Shown here in pieces: positions 15,401 through 21,704 of a stretch of 36,105 nt of DNA. The notes below the pieces were generated by a model. The model ran no database searches. It was not told the DNA's origin and saw only the letters and a program-made list of their open reading frames with translations. The position numbers were made by a program, and so were the translations under genes. The number at the start of each line of letters is the position of its first letter. The first letter of the stretch is position 1. Where the stretch lies: assembly GCA_937942355.1 (NCBI GenBank), contig CALDEW010000394.1, forward strand, positions 1 through 36,105, given 5' to 3'. Origin of the DNA: an uncultured Pirellulaceae bacterium. Lineage in GTDB: Bacteria; Planctomycetota; Planctomycetia; Pirellulales; Pirellulaceae.

Positions 15401-18400
15401 CGAATTGATCGGCGCGCTGCAATCAGGCGAAACGGCCACCATTGAATTGGCGATCGGCAACACCGACACCACTTCGGCGGACTACGCGAACTTCGTCAAT
15501 GCAGTCAACACAGCGATCAGCAATTACGCTGGTCCGGGTGCGCTTTCCTTCGACGGAACCACGCTGACATTTACCAGCGACGGTAATCCAATGGGCGATT
15601 TGTGTATCGAGCTAACCACCGTTGATGATGCCTTGACCGAAGGTGATGAAGCCTTCACGGTTTCGATTGCCAACCCGGGATCAACCACCGGAAGCGCAAT
15701 CGCGTCCACCGGTCCAACCACCGTTGCGACAACGATCGTTGACAACGACGTGGTGTCATGGAGTATCACGGGAGACACGTCGGTCGTCGAAGGAGACGAT
15801 GCCAAATATGTAATTGAGTTGGCGGGAACATTGCAGGACGGTGAAACCGCGACAATCGACCTGAACATCGGCGACACCAGCACCACGTCCGCGGACTACG
15901 CCAATTTTGTTTCGGCGGTGAACACGGCGATCGCTAACTACACCGGAACCGGTACGCTGGCCTTCGACGGGACGACGTTAACATTCACCAGCGCCGGCGA
16001 CCCGATGCAAGATCTTTGTATCGAACTGACGGCCGTTGACGATGTGATCACCGAAGGCAGCGAAGACTATACCGTGGGCTTGAATAATCCAGGATCAACC
16101 ACCGGAAGCAGCGTCACGGGGCTGGCCAGTCCTGTGATGACGACCATCATCGACAACGATGCGGTGCAGTGGTACCTCATGGGCGATGTAACGGTCGACG
16201 AAGGTGGCACGGCGCAGTACATGGTCGGACTCAGCGGCATTCTCCAATCGGGTGAGAATTCGAGCGTGTTATTGACCTTGGCGGACCTTGAAACCAACTC
16301 CACCGACTACGACAACTTTGTCACCGCCGTCCAAACGGCGGTCGCAGCTCGATCAGATTTGGCGTTTGATGCCGCCACCGGAACGTTGACCGTCACCGGA
16401 ACAGGCGCTCCGATGGCTGACTTGATCATCGACCTCGATGCAATCGACGACACGTTGATCGAGGGCCCCGAACGATATCAAGTGCTGCTGTCCAGTTCGG
16501 CCAGCATGACGGGGTCGACAACCGGCATTGATCCGGCCAAAAGTATCGTCACCACGACGATTCGCGACACTGTCGGAGATGGTGGCGCATTGGCAACCGC
16601 CATATGGTCGATTGGCGTCGATCAAACTGTCGCTGAAGGCAACACCGCGGCGTACGTATTAGATTTAGCCGGTGATTTGCAGGCTGGGGAAATCGTCACC
16701 GTCGACGTGAAGTTGTCGGACGTGGACACCATTGCGACCGATTACGGAAGTTTGGATTCGGCGATCACGCTGGCGGTAGCAACCTACACCGGACCGGGCA
16801 GCGTTGCTTGGGATGGTACAACGTTGACCTTCACCAGCGATGGCACCGGACCGATGGATGGCCTGCCGCTGAACTTGGCAACGATCAACGACAGCTTTGC
16901 CGAGGGCGCTGAAGATTTCTTGATCACGCTGTGCAACTCGAATTCCCTGACGGGCGCGGCCAACGCAATCGACGTGGCAGCGGATGATGTTGTGACCACA
17001 ATCGACGATACGTTCGGGCCAGGTGCAGACGATGTGACGTGGACGATCGTTGGCGACAACGGTGTCGATGAAGGCGGCACCGCCACTTACACCGTTGCGA
17101 TCACCAACGCGCTGGCGGCAGGTGACGATGCGACGGTTGAACTTTCGATCGGCGACATTGACACCAGCAGCGCTGACTATGCCGGATTCAACGCAGCGGT
17201 TATTGCCGCGGTGGCAAACTACAACTCGGGAAGTAACCCCGGCAGCGTCAGTTGGGACGGCGCTACGCTGACCTTCACCGCAGCGGTCGATGGCGACACG
17301 TTAACCGGATTAGTGATTGACCTTGCATCGGTTGATGATGCATTTTTGGAAGGCCCCGAGATCTACGATGTAACGCTGGCCAATTCGGGCAGCAACACAG
17401 GCATCGTGGTATTCATTGATCCCGTCCTCAATACCGTTCTGACCACCATCAACGACACCGACGGTGACGGTGGACCGGCAGAACCCGGTGGCGAGTGGTC
17501 GATCACCGGCGTGACTGCGGTCACCGAAGGCGATCCGATCACCTTCACCATTGGTTTGACAGGCAATCTTCAATCAGGCGAACGGGCGACGGTGCAGTTT
17601 GGTGCCGGCGACATCGAAACCAACGGTGGTGACTACTCCAATGTGAGCGCTTCGGTGGGCGCAGCCGTGGTGGCCTATAACAACGATCCAGCCAATCCGG
17701 GAACGCTCAGTTGGGACGGGACATTGCTGACCTTTGTCAGTGACGGCACCGGACCGATGAATAATTTGGACGTGACCTTCGCTTCGGTCGACGATTTGTT
17801 GGTCGAAGGCGACGAGCGTTTGAATTTAGCGCTTTCCAATGCTTCGAGTACAACCGGTTTGAGCCCAACGATTTCGCCAACAGACAATCTGGTCACGACT
17901 ACGATCGTCGACAACGATAACGCTCAGTGGTCCATTGCGGGGCCGGTCGTAACGGGCGAAGGTTCGACGGCAGACTATACCGTTTCGCTGGCTGGCGTTT
18001 TCCAAGCCGGAGAAGTCGTTTCGGTCGATCTTGGTTTGACAGACATCGACACGACCAGCGGCGACTACGGTAGCTTGTCCGCCGCGATCAGCGCTGCGGT
18101 CACATCCAACTCGGACGTGGTCTTTGACGCCGCCACGGGGACACTGACCTATACCGCGCCAGCCGACGGTGCGACGATGGCAGATTTGATTATCCAGCTG
18201 CCCATCACGTCCGACGGCATCAGCGAAGCCCCCGAAGACTACGTGATCGCGCTGAGCAATCCCTCCAGCAGCAGCGGACTTTCGCCGACCATTGATCCGG
18301 CCGCCGACGATGTGTTGACCACCATCAACGGATCACCCGTCACCAATCCCGATGATTATTTCACCAACATTGACACACCCTTTGTGGGTAACGTGCTGAC

Positions 18401-20501
18401 CAACGATTCGGATCCTGATGGGGATGTCTTGATGGTCGTTGAGGTTGATGGCCAGCCCATCGGAGCGCCGATCGTGACCGATTGTGGCACCGTTGAGATG
18501 AATCCCAATGGTTCGTTTACCTTCACACCGTTTCCCGGATTCTCGGGCGTGGATACGTTTGAGTACACCGTTGTTGATGAATTTGGCAACCAGCAAACCG
18601 AAACCGTCACCATCACGATCAACGAAGCGGCCATCGGATCGGCCAAGGACGTTTCTGATGCGGTGCCTAATGGAGACAACTTTGATGTGACGTTCACCAT
18701 CGTCGTCGGGAACCTTGGCAATGTCGCCTTGGATAACTTGACGGTGTATGACGACGTCACTGCCAGATTCGGTCCGGCTTTGGTTGCCGTCTCAACGCCA
18801 GCGATTTTAAGCACCGAAGGCCTCGGCACTCCACCGACAATCAATCCGGCTTGGACCGGCGACACTTCACAGAATTTAATCACCGGCGGTATGCTGCTGC
18901 CGGGGGCATCGTTCCAAATAACATTTACGGTCACCATCGACCCCGATGCTGCCGGCCCGGCTCAATCGCTTGGCAATCAAGCCACCGTCTCGGGGCAAGG
19001 CATCAATCCCGATGGTACGGTGATGACTGATAGCAATGGTGATCCCGTCGTCGCCACTGACGACAGCGACAGCGGCACCAATCCCTCGGGAGAGAACGGC
19101 GACGAAGGTTCGGTTGACGGTATTGAGGGCAACGATGTTACCGACATTGTGATCGCGGACTTGGGCGTGGCCAAAGCCATTGCGGGCCAACCTGATCTGC
19201 TACCCAACGGAAATTATCTGGTGACTTTCAGTGTCGTCGTCGAGAACACGGGAACCGTTGATCTGGCCAGCCTCAGTTTGCAAGAGGATCTTGCGAATCA
19301 GTTCGGCGGGGCACTGGTGGGCATCAGCGGTCTGCAATTGGCTGATCCACCGTCGAATTCCGGAAGCAACGTCGCTGTCAACGCGCCTTTTGATGGAGCC
19401 ACCACGACTGAACTGCTGGACACCGCCAATAGCGTTTTAGCGGTGGGCGATTCCTTCACACTGGAATTCAGTGTTGAACTTGATCCGACCAACGTGGCCG
19501 GCAGCGTAGGCAATCAGATTTCGGCAACCGCTGGAGCCATCGATAGCAGCGGCAACGAGCTGCTGGATTCCTCAGGCAATCCGGTCGTCGCGAGTGATCT
19601 CAGCGACAGCGGCACCGATCCGGGCTCAACCAATGCGGGATCACCGGATGACACCGGTTCGAGTTCGGACATCACCTCGTTCACGCCGCCAGATGTTCCT
19701 TTAGGTGAGATTTCGGGCACGGTGTTCGTTGATGACAACAACAACGGCATCTTCGATCCGGGCGAAAATGGTATCGCCGGCGTGGAGATCAACTTGACCG
19801 GCACCGATGTTTATGGAAACGCGGTCGACCTGACCGTGCTGACTGACGCGGCAGGGAATTACTCGTTTGAGAATCTCGTTGCAGGCGTCTACGACGTGGT
19901 CGAAATTCAACCGGCGCAGTTCAACGACGGCATCGATAGTTCCAACGCTGCGGCATCCGTTGGCGACGATCGGTTCAATGCCATCGGCCTTGGTTTCGGC
20001 GAAAACCTGTTCAACAACAATTTTGGCGAAAGGGCATTTGGAACTTCTGGCAATCCAGCGCGTTTCCCAGCACTGCTACCCTTTGGTAACGAGGGGCTCA
20101 GCAACCGCATCAGCGACTTCTTGGGTAGCCCGGGCCCTATTTATTCCGGCGTTCCCATTGGCAGCAACTCTCATCCTTTGTCCCTTCGTAGTGGCCGCCC
20201 GATAACCGGTGGCTATGTGGCGGAGTTCGCTGTAGCTCCACCGGTCGAACTTTGTGTCCCTTGCGATGAACCGGCTGTGATCGCAGAAGTTGACAGCTGC
20301 GAGCAAGAGGTTGCTGAGGAGACCTACATCACCGAAGAACTTTCTCCAGACGTCGTCGAGTGCCCGGCTTGCGTTGAAGAAACGACCACGTGCGACACCT
20401 GCGAAGAATGTTCTAACTGCTGCGGATGTTGCGACGACGCAACGTCGGTTCAAAGACACGGAGTGCTATTTAGGTTGATGAACTGGCTGAGAAATCGGTA
20501 G
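435..20501 (+). CDS. Giant multidomain surface/secreted protein (6688 aa): LEPR/LEDRVLFDG-type N-terminus, DUF4347-like domain, cadherin/Ig-like repeats, Calx-beta-like repeats, DUF11-like and SdrD_B-like domains, Cys-rich C-terminus
   Basis: Single uninterrupted ORF. N-term 'FERLEDRVLFDG'; 'LIVIDSNVQDSDVLLQSLIESNP...VHILSHGNAGNVQLGN...LLFYGCELA' resembles DUF4347; 'NDSDPESDPLTVNT...GTFTYIPNSGFSGPDSFDYEISDGNGG' are cadherin-like/VCBS-type repeats; many 'xV.EG....Y.V.LS...' Calx-beta units; 'GTVFVDDNNNGIFDPGENGIAGVEINLTG...GNYSFENLVAGVYDV' is an SdrD_B-like domain. Confidence 0.93.
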   Translation: MSFSDKHYLSFFERLEDRVLFDGVPDATFISMPAEHAAPTAPQASPLNQSQAPSPTELIVIDSNVQDSDVLLQSLIESNPSTAFTIHILDVSTDGVQQITDFLSISNSQFEAVHILSHGNAGNVQLGNTQLNTDNVSHYVDELASWSSSLTQDADLLFYGCELAFNADGQSLIQTVSAVTGADVAASIDVTGDSAQSADWHLEYVTGHVETQALSSHNWSGTLAIEATDGAVTIENAENSAAGTITLTNNGDPEVVTVINTPTRVGQMLERVWQFNETADTGRATYVFDVSGIAGINATIASEFGLIVSDQPDLADGPNTTTLVASGYDAANGLVYFHQVDLNSGDYFGLATEVVQDNYSVFPTATGLEDNSIDLGLTLSPSLTQGGQLQDIIATDAGFRAGNAGTTTTDFFIPAGTTGIRITGYSTRDIGTAASDLYNDDYQFLNVSIDLNTETSNGYIGHIIDQGPSRSDQFGFSDAPLGSPILTGGGTIVGDANDNINPTFTIVDGVLMIEENHQLQTAYHVEYLTNATSSAEFIRTSSAVLQNNDQSLATLTVPANADFLVVNITDAAAGSNSRIEYKGNSRVYIDLATLQASGVVAAEIGETDTRVVAYGFEDYDVSSVTNGSILSGAGTIVGDTTGLANVINDNQIYIDASGNLVIDRNNSFAGTFNSLITVEYYERRPFGSSAEQLGEATDYGFWNSDPSNPTSTLEFDIPDNATLGILNLTQNGTNTNDTNENSGAAFAVIDLANGTSSGSIYFVRAGSRVDLVGWDATPFGTAFFDDPNSISNHTTINQFVDPFAGTATFNLINGGTTLELAVNSDSGGTQSFLDYFAGGQVEWFGAAPFEVSGSVAGGSFSQGTLNPVTGNFELTIAEASMGLSYIPPTHVSGTVPVDIMLRIGDETETTAVTIQAVIDPIDFSMVPDACGDEDTDIPITANITPTFVDQDGSETLTSQVLSNIPIGHTLTDGTNTFVSSAGSQSVDITAWNASSITYRANPNESGTFTVTMDVDWQDVGGGVTDTDSMQTTFDVVVKPINDPPVAVDDFYTVLGNTTLTTTVANGVLNNDSDPESDPLTVNTTPLSGPSNGTLTLNSDGTFTYIPNSGFSGPDSFDYEISDGNGGTTTATAFIDVSDPVTGPLDAMDDAVTTNEETLINIAVMANDDLPTTGAFNIQSTTPPSNGAITVLPNGTIDYTPNPDFFGTDTFTYTLADASGRTSTATVTVTVLNVQDPPVANADSGSTPEDTTLPSINILSNDSDPDNDPLTVTMAIAANGTVVINADGTIDYTPNPGFNGTDTVNYTISDGNGGFASSTVLINVVPVADPPTSADNAVTTVEDISYTFVASDFPFADQDAGDSLVTVRIDSLPADGQLLVNGNPATAGQIVSLTEINNGNLIFVPDPDDFGNNYTTFDFSVSDGILFQTTPNTMTVNVTPVQDPPIATDNAITVNEDSTANQLGLATPTDVDGDTLTATVTGLPTQGTVFLANGVTVVNNGDMLTMAQLTSLVYDAPTVFTVAGAGSFTYDVTDGTDTDSGQVDITIVPVNDPPVVDLNGPAAGEDYADTFTEGGPPVALADATVAVTDQDDIRVPFVKIDFDASTLLDAGDEFLEIGGVDFQLDAATSSTTTVTIGTTDYDVTFTAATARFDIVRTDGLEMTLAQAEVVLRTTAYRNDSVLPTVGDRDFDICTNDGDADSNTATTVISVVRDSEPAEWSITGSATVIDGNSATYTVSLSNPLRGGETASVDLGLMDIDTTSADYGPLSTAINSAVAAYSGPGTLAFNGTTLTFTSDGTGAMTPLSITLPTTPDGAYEGDEDFAINLSNPASTTGETITIDAAADEVVTTIIDNTPAPTVMITGGSAIEGNPVRFRIDLDVASFEDIVLDLSVASGSATAGADFETTNFEYFDGTVWLPATAGTQVTLPAGTTALNVRVDSVQETLVEPDETFTMSATVISGTVTNASDTGTGTIINDDVANISIDDVTVDEDNGTITFTISLDQPSVTPVSVDWATSNGTATGLDFTAASGTANFAPSVQTQTVTIAITQDNIFEGPHSFDVNLSNASGGTILDGLGVGTIIDDGTGPNGSDDDRPILSVDNVTSTETVDTHAVFTLSLSNPSIQNTDLSLALVDATATSGADYGPGLEFFDGTAWQAVTGSVTIPAGSTSVQVRTPIIDDPIADNNETYMLVATRVNGTTFNTSATGTGTILDDADPTLVSITGPASVTEGASAVYNISIDNTPITPVALTFTYTGTANNGTDYTGVATITIPAGSNTGTVTIPTIDDTLGEPLENFTITINSATGGSFEDFQIDPTDFQVTTDIIDDDVPAIDVNDVIVTEGADPFAEFTVELSNPTFETIAFSISATSVSANGETVDFGILGLDELEVFNGTTFVPATSASFAPGDTTILMRTPITDDAFAEGIETFTVTVTTTAGTTSNPSDTGTGTIQDDTSDPETVLVSIVGPPSVVEGATTTNYTIDLTDPMGQPINAAEDVTVTLAYTGVAADGSDYTGLATVVIPAGFDSGTFTLPTVNDSLYEGSEDIIITIDSVTGGGFEGIAADPTADSVTTLIIDTADIPTVAINDVTSVEGTDNFARFNVTLSNLSFEDIDISLALAGGTALGGGVDFGSAGAGNLQFFDGTNWVDATTATILAGDSIAEFRVPITDDLIDEPIENYTLTVDVTAGTTTNIQVIGTGTIIDDDPAPDVTIDNATANEGDPLVFNVTLSNPSSQAIVLDFAASDTTATAATDYNAAAFEFSTDGGATWMAAAGGSQVTIPAGSTGIQVRVMTTEDLTLETTETMELAINGVVSGLVGNTTDTAVGTIIDDDSALVSIVANDPVAGEPSDNGQFTVSMTNPSDTPTVINYTVSGSATSGVDFAALSGTITLPAGVTSDTIELSVIDDTIIEGIEDVTITLTSIVSGDANISIDAANNADTATISDDDTASWALTGDTTVNEGADATYNLALSGTLQSGESTSVDLVLSDTTTSPADYASFDSAVAAAVAAYAGPGTVSWDGAAITFTSDGTGQMAPLVINVMAINDAIVEGVEEYNVSISGAASTTGIAVGIDALNNSVDTEIQDTIDAVGTALDKASWSITGATSVNEASTTNYTITIDATLQALEVAEVDISLTNIDTSNGDITGIGAAVVAAVANYNASGQPGTLAFNGTTLSFTSDGTGPMGDLIVQISANADGFLEGPEDYSIQLTNPNSTTGACVVLDVNNSVTTTINPDATAAQWSIGVDNSGDEGSTVSYGVELTQAFGAGDSAAVDLALNDVDTNSADYGNFVTAVNDAIAAYTGPGTLTFDGTTLTYTATNDGDMMTGLTIDLDLTDDPIVEGVETFTVDLSNPDGPTGVNVAVSTTDDSVTTTIIDTIGAGGSPDIATWSVTGPAAGDEGTNAQYTVELDGALGAGESVSVVLSLTDVDTTSGDYASIIAAATAAAASNPDVTFDPITGTFTYTAPSDGALMADLVIDLGLATDAIAEGPEDFEIALSAAASTTGAAVTIDGAADMVTTTINDLTAPLEWAITGPLNADEGATAQYTVTLGGALGAGETASVVIGLTDLTTSPNDRADINAAITLAISGNPNLAYDLVSGTLTFTSPTDGATMPPVLIDLGIVNDAFVEGSENFSIGLSSASSTTGAVATISTTDNLVTTEIFDTQDAGLGPDQAVWSITGDVVVAEGGTAQYTVALAGQFGAGEVATVELGQANVDTANSDYLDLIAAVNSAVAAYSGPGTVTFDGTTITFTAANDGDVMSDLVIDLGAVDDLIVEGDEDYTVSILNPGSTTGGTVFTDNASRIVTTTITDNDAATWSITGDATVSEGATAQYTVALDGLFGAGEVATVEIGRTNVDTTNADSADLIAAVNSAVAAYMGPGSVAFDGTTITFTAAMDGDVMSDLVIDLGAVDDTIVEGDEDYTVSIFNPGSTTGGQVLNDNTARIVTTTITDNDAAAWQLTGDTTVNEGADANYELVLTAALQSGESSTVDLSITDVTTNPADYASFNAAVAAAVAAYSGPGTVSWDGAAITFTSDGTGPMAALMIDLSAINDAVVEGTEQYNVSIANPVTTTGIAVSIDAANNSVDTEIQDTVDAAGTALDKALWSITGATSVDEANTTDYTVTIDAVLQSGETALVDLTLANIDTTAGDITALNTAVNAAVATYNASGQPGSVTWNGTTLTFTSDGTGPMGDLVIQITATSDGFLEAAEDYSLTLTNPTSTTGACLGLDPNSSVTTTINPSTTVAQWSIGVDNQNDEGGAVQYTVSLSETFGAGESATVDIGLNDIDTNSTDYANFVGQVSAAVAGYTGPGTLTFDGTTLTFTANADGDGMTDLVILLGLNNDAIVEGVETFTVDLTNPTGPTGVAVSIAPAQDSVTTTINDTQNVGGAPDVATWSIIGPTSGNEGTTVTYRVGLNGAIGVGESISVDLNLNDLTTNSSDYASIVAAITAAAAADPDVTFNAATGTLTYTAPTDGASLTPLTINLGLSTDALSEGNEDFQLELTNPASSSGAAVVINPTLSDVVTTIIDQTAATQWSITGPAFEDEGGSAAYVVELSGSFGAGETATVAIGLTDISTNGTDLGSLNGAINAAIAGNPNLSFNPATGELTYTAPADGATMPALTVVLPVLNDALVEGTEQYTIALSSPSSTTGAAVAVSATDNSVTTTINDTQNVGGAADSAQWSITGSTTVDEGANATYTVALGGAFGAGESVSVDVGLTNVDTNSGDYAPFVAAVNAAVAAYAGPGAVAFDGTTLTFTAAVDGDVMDDLVVDLLAIDDALIEGPEDLTVALSGAATTTGAAVSISAAENSVTTTIIDNDTATWSITGDATVGEGATAQYTVVLDGQLGAGEVATVEIGNANVDTANTDYLDLVAAVNSAVAAYTGPGTVTFDGTTITFTAAMDGDVMSDLIINFGTVDDLLAEGDEDYTVSIFNPGSTTGGIVLTDNTSRIVTTTIIDNDVTQWSITGDTTVNEGADAKYVVELIGALQSGETATIELAIGNTDTTSADYANFVNAVNTAISNYAGPGALSFDGTTLTFTSDGNPMGDLCIELTTVDDALTEGDEAFTVSIANPGSTTGSAIASTGPTTVATTIVDNDVVSWSITGDTSVVEGDDAKYVIELAGTLQDGETATIDLNIGDTSTTSADYANFVSAVNTAIANYTGTGTLAFDGTTLTFTSAGDPMQDLCIELTAVDDVITEGSEDYTVGLNNPGSTTGSSVTGLASPVMTTIIDNDAVQWYLMGDVTVDEGGTAQYMVGLSGILQSGENSSVLLTLADLETNSTDYDNFVTAVQTAVAARSDLAFDAATGTLTVTGTGAPMADLIIDLDAIDDTLIEGPERYQVLLSSSASMTGSTTGIDPAKSIVTTTIRDTVGDGGALATAIWSIGVDQTVAEGNTAAYVLDLAGDLQAGEIVTVDVKLSDVDTIATDYGSLDSAITLAVATYTGPGSVAWDGTTLTFTSDGTGPMDGLPLNLATINDSFAEGAEDFLITLCNSNSLTGAANAIDVAADDVVTTIDDTFGPGADDVTWTIVGDNGVDEGGTATYTVAITNALAAGDDATVELSIGDIDTSSADYAGFNAAVIAAVANYNSGSNPGSVSWDGATLTFTAAVDGDTLTGLVIDLASVDDAFLEGPEIYDVTLANSGSNTGIVVFIDPVLNTVLTTINDTDGDGGPAEPGGEWSITGVTAVTEGDPITFTIGLTGNLQSGERATVQFGAGDIETNGGDYSNVSASVGAAVVAYNNDPANPGTLSWDGTLLTFVSDGTGPMNNLDVTFASVDDLLVEGDERLNLALSNASSTTGLSPTISPTDNLVTTTIVDNDNAQWSIAGPVVTGEGSTADYTVSLAGVFQAGEVVSVDLGLTDIDTTSGDYGSLSAAISAAVTSNSDVVFDAATGTLTYTAPADGATMADLIIQLPITSDGISEAPEDYVIALSNPSSSSGLSPTIDPAADDVLTTINGSPVTNPDDYFTNIDTPFVGNVLTNDSDPDGDVLMVVEVDGQPIGAPIVTDCGTVEMNPNGSFTFTPFPGFSGVDTFEYTVVDEFGNQQTETVTITINEAAIGSAKDVSDAVPNGDNFDVTFTIVVGNLGNVALDNLTVYDDVTARFGPALVAVSTPAILSTEGLGTPPTINPAWTGDTSQNLITGGMLLPGASFQITFTVTIDPDAAGPAQSLGNQATVSGQGINPDGTVMTDSNGDPVVATDDSDSGTNPSGENGDEGSVDGIEGNDVTDIVIADLGVAKAIAGQPDLLPNGNYLVTFSVVVENTGTVDLASLSLQEDLANQFGGALVGISGLQLADPPSNSGSNVAVNAPFDGATTTELLDTANSVLAVGDSFTLEFSVELDPTNVAGSVGNQISATAGAIDSSGNELLDSSGNPVVASDLSDSGTDPGSTNAGSPDDTGSSSDITSFTPPDVPLGEISGTVFVDDNNNGIFDPGENGIAGVEINLTGTDVYGNAVDLTVLTDAAGNYSFENLVAGVYDVVEIQPAQFNDGIDSSNAAASVGDDRFNAIGLGFGENLFNNNFGERAFGTSGNPARFPALLPFGNEGLSNRISDFLGSPGPIYSGVPIGSNSHPLSLRSGRPITGGYVAEFAVAPPVELCVPCDEPAVIAEVDSCEQEVAEETYITEELSPDVVECPACVEETTTCDTCEECSNCCGCCDDATSVQRHGVLFRLMNWLRNR
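9291..12317 (+). repeat. Seven-module super-repeat, copy 1 (modules of 444, 429, 444, 423, 441, 423 and 423 bp)
   Basis: Module-start Trp codons (W of W[SA][IL].G) at 9291, 9735, 10164, 10608, 11031, 11472 and 11895; next block begins at 12318. Confidence 0.88.
12318..15344 (+). repeat. Seven-module super-repeat, copy 2 (same module lengths, same order)
   Basis: Module-start Trp codons at 12318, 12762, 13191, 13635, 14058, 14499 and 14922, each exactly 3027 bp after the corresponding copy-1 codon. Paired modules share signature text, e.g. TEIQDT(I/V)DA(V/A)GTALDKA, YNASGQPG and QWSIGVDN. Confidence 0.88.
15345..18330 (+). repeat. Third run of seven related modules, not in register with copies 1 and 2 (approximate end)
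   Basis: Module-start Trp codons at 15345, 15759, 16170, 16605, 17040, 17496 and 17928; spacing 414, 411, 435, 435, 456 and 432 bp; same consensus, different order of subtypes. Confidence 0.75.
20253..20432 (+). other. Cys-rich C-terminal tail of the giant protein
   Basis: CVPC...DSC...ECPAC...TTCDTCEECSNCCGCC: 12 Cys in 60 residues, followed by a basic tail RHGVLFRLMNWLRNR. Confidence 0.85.
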
Positions 20502-20873
20502 TGCTTCAATCAGGGGCCGTCGACTTTGAGCGATCAAAATATCGACAACTTTAGCTCTTCAGCGTGTTTCAAATTGCTGTCGATGGCCACGGGCAAATAC
20601 TCTTCTTTAGGCGATCTCCCCTGAATGACTGTCCAGTATTCACCTGAATTGCTTAGATCCTGCTGACGCTCCGTTGAATACATTTGTGCATGGACTAACC
20701 TACAGACTTACGGGCTATTGATCTTTGCTAGGGCTGATAATGCCGGCAAGAAAGCGATTTGACAGTAATCATCTCCAATAATTAGAGACCAAACTTATTA
20801 CTTTCGAAATTTATCGGAGCCTGTCAAGCTTTTCCCATTCGGAACCGGAAGTCGAATCAAGATAGGAAATAAG

Positions 20874-21623
20874 ATGCCAACAGCAGTCATTACAGGGGGC
20901 GGATCTGGAATCGGTCAAGCGATCGCGATGCGGTTAGCAGCTGATGGATTTCATGCTGTCCTATTAGAATTCAGCGACGAAAACGGCGCAGCCACCGTCG
21001 GTTTGATCACCGAAGCCGGCGGCAGCGCTGAACACATTAAGACCGACGTTGGTTCGACCGAATCGGTGAAGGCCGCTTTTGATCAGCTCGATGAGGTAAA
21101 CGTGTTGGTCAACAACGCCGGAGTCGCCTCGATCGGGAACTTGGAAAACTGCTCGCCCGAGGAACTTGACCGAATCTATGCAATCAACGTCAAAGGCGTT
21201 TACCACTGTTTGTATTTCGCGGTCCCCAAAATGGTTGCTGCCGGTGGCGGAGCGATTCTTAATTTAGCTTCGATCGCCAGCAAGGTCGGGATCGCGGATC
21301 GGTTTGCTTATTCGATGTCCAAAGGTGCCGTCCTGACGATGACGCTTTCGGTGGCAAGAGACTACGTCGACAAAGGCATCCGCGCCAACTGCATTTGCCC
21401 GGCGCGTGTCCGCACGCCTTTCGTTGACGGCTATCTGGCCAACAATTTCAGCGACGAAGAACGCCCCGAAATGGAAGCCAAACTATCCGCGGCTCAACCG
21501 ATTGGCCGGATGGGAAAGCCCGATGAAATCGCGGAGTTGGCCGCGTTTCTTTGTTCAGACAAATCACAATTCATCACCGGCAGTGCCTACGACATCGACG
21601 GCGGATTTACGCTGCTGCGATAG
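20874..21623 (+). CDS. SDR-family NAD(P)-dependent oxidoreductase; probable 2-keto-3-deoxy-L-fuconate dehydrogenase by context
   Basis: TGGGSGIG nucleotide-binding motif, NNAG, YSMSK catalytic motif, C-terminal ITGSAYDIDGG; upstream 'aggaaataag' as possible SD; next to FAH and fuconate-dehydratase-like genes. Confidence 0.85.
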   Translation: MPTAVITGGGSGIGQAIAMRLAADGFHAVLLEFSDENGAATVGLITEAGGSAEHIKTDVGSTESVKAAFDQLDEVNVLVNNAGVASIGNLENCSPEELDRIYAINVKGVYHCLYFAVPKMVAAGGGAILNLASIASKVGIADRFAYSMSKGAVLTMTLSVARDYVDKGIRANCICPARVRTPFVDGYLANNFSDEERPEMEAKLSAAQPIGRMGKPDEIAELAAFLCSDKSQFITGSAYDIDGGFTLLR

Positions 21624-21704
21624 CGGGTTGATTCGTTCAGCCGGTTCGCGCTCTCGCCTAAACCAATTCGAACTTTTAATCAAAAACCTAACAAACAATA
21701 TCCG

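Noticed and set aside
1067-20459. Many antisense and alternate-frame ORFs of 60-219 aa inside the giant gene (e.g. 7134..7793 -, 7226..7873 -, 18356..18937 -)
   Set aside because: They mirror the repetitive Thr/Asp/Val-rich coding strand (poly Ser/Val or Arg/Gly products), overlap each other and lack recognisable domains; best explained as shadow ORFs.
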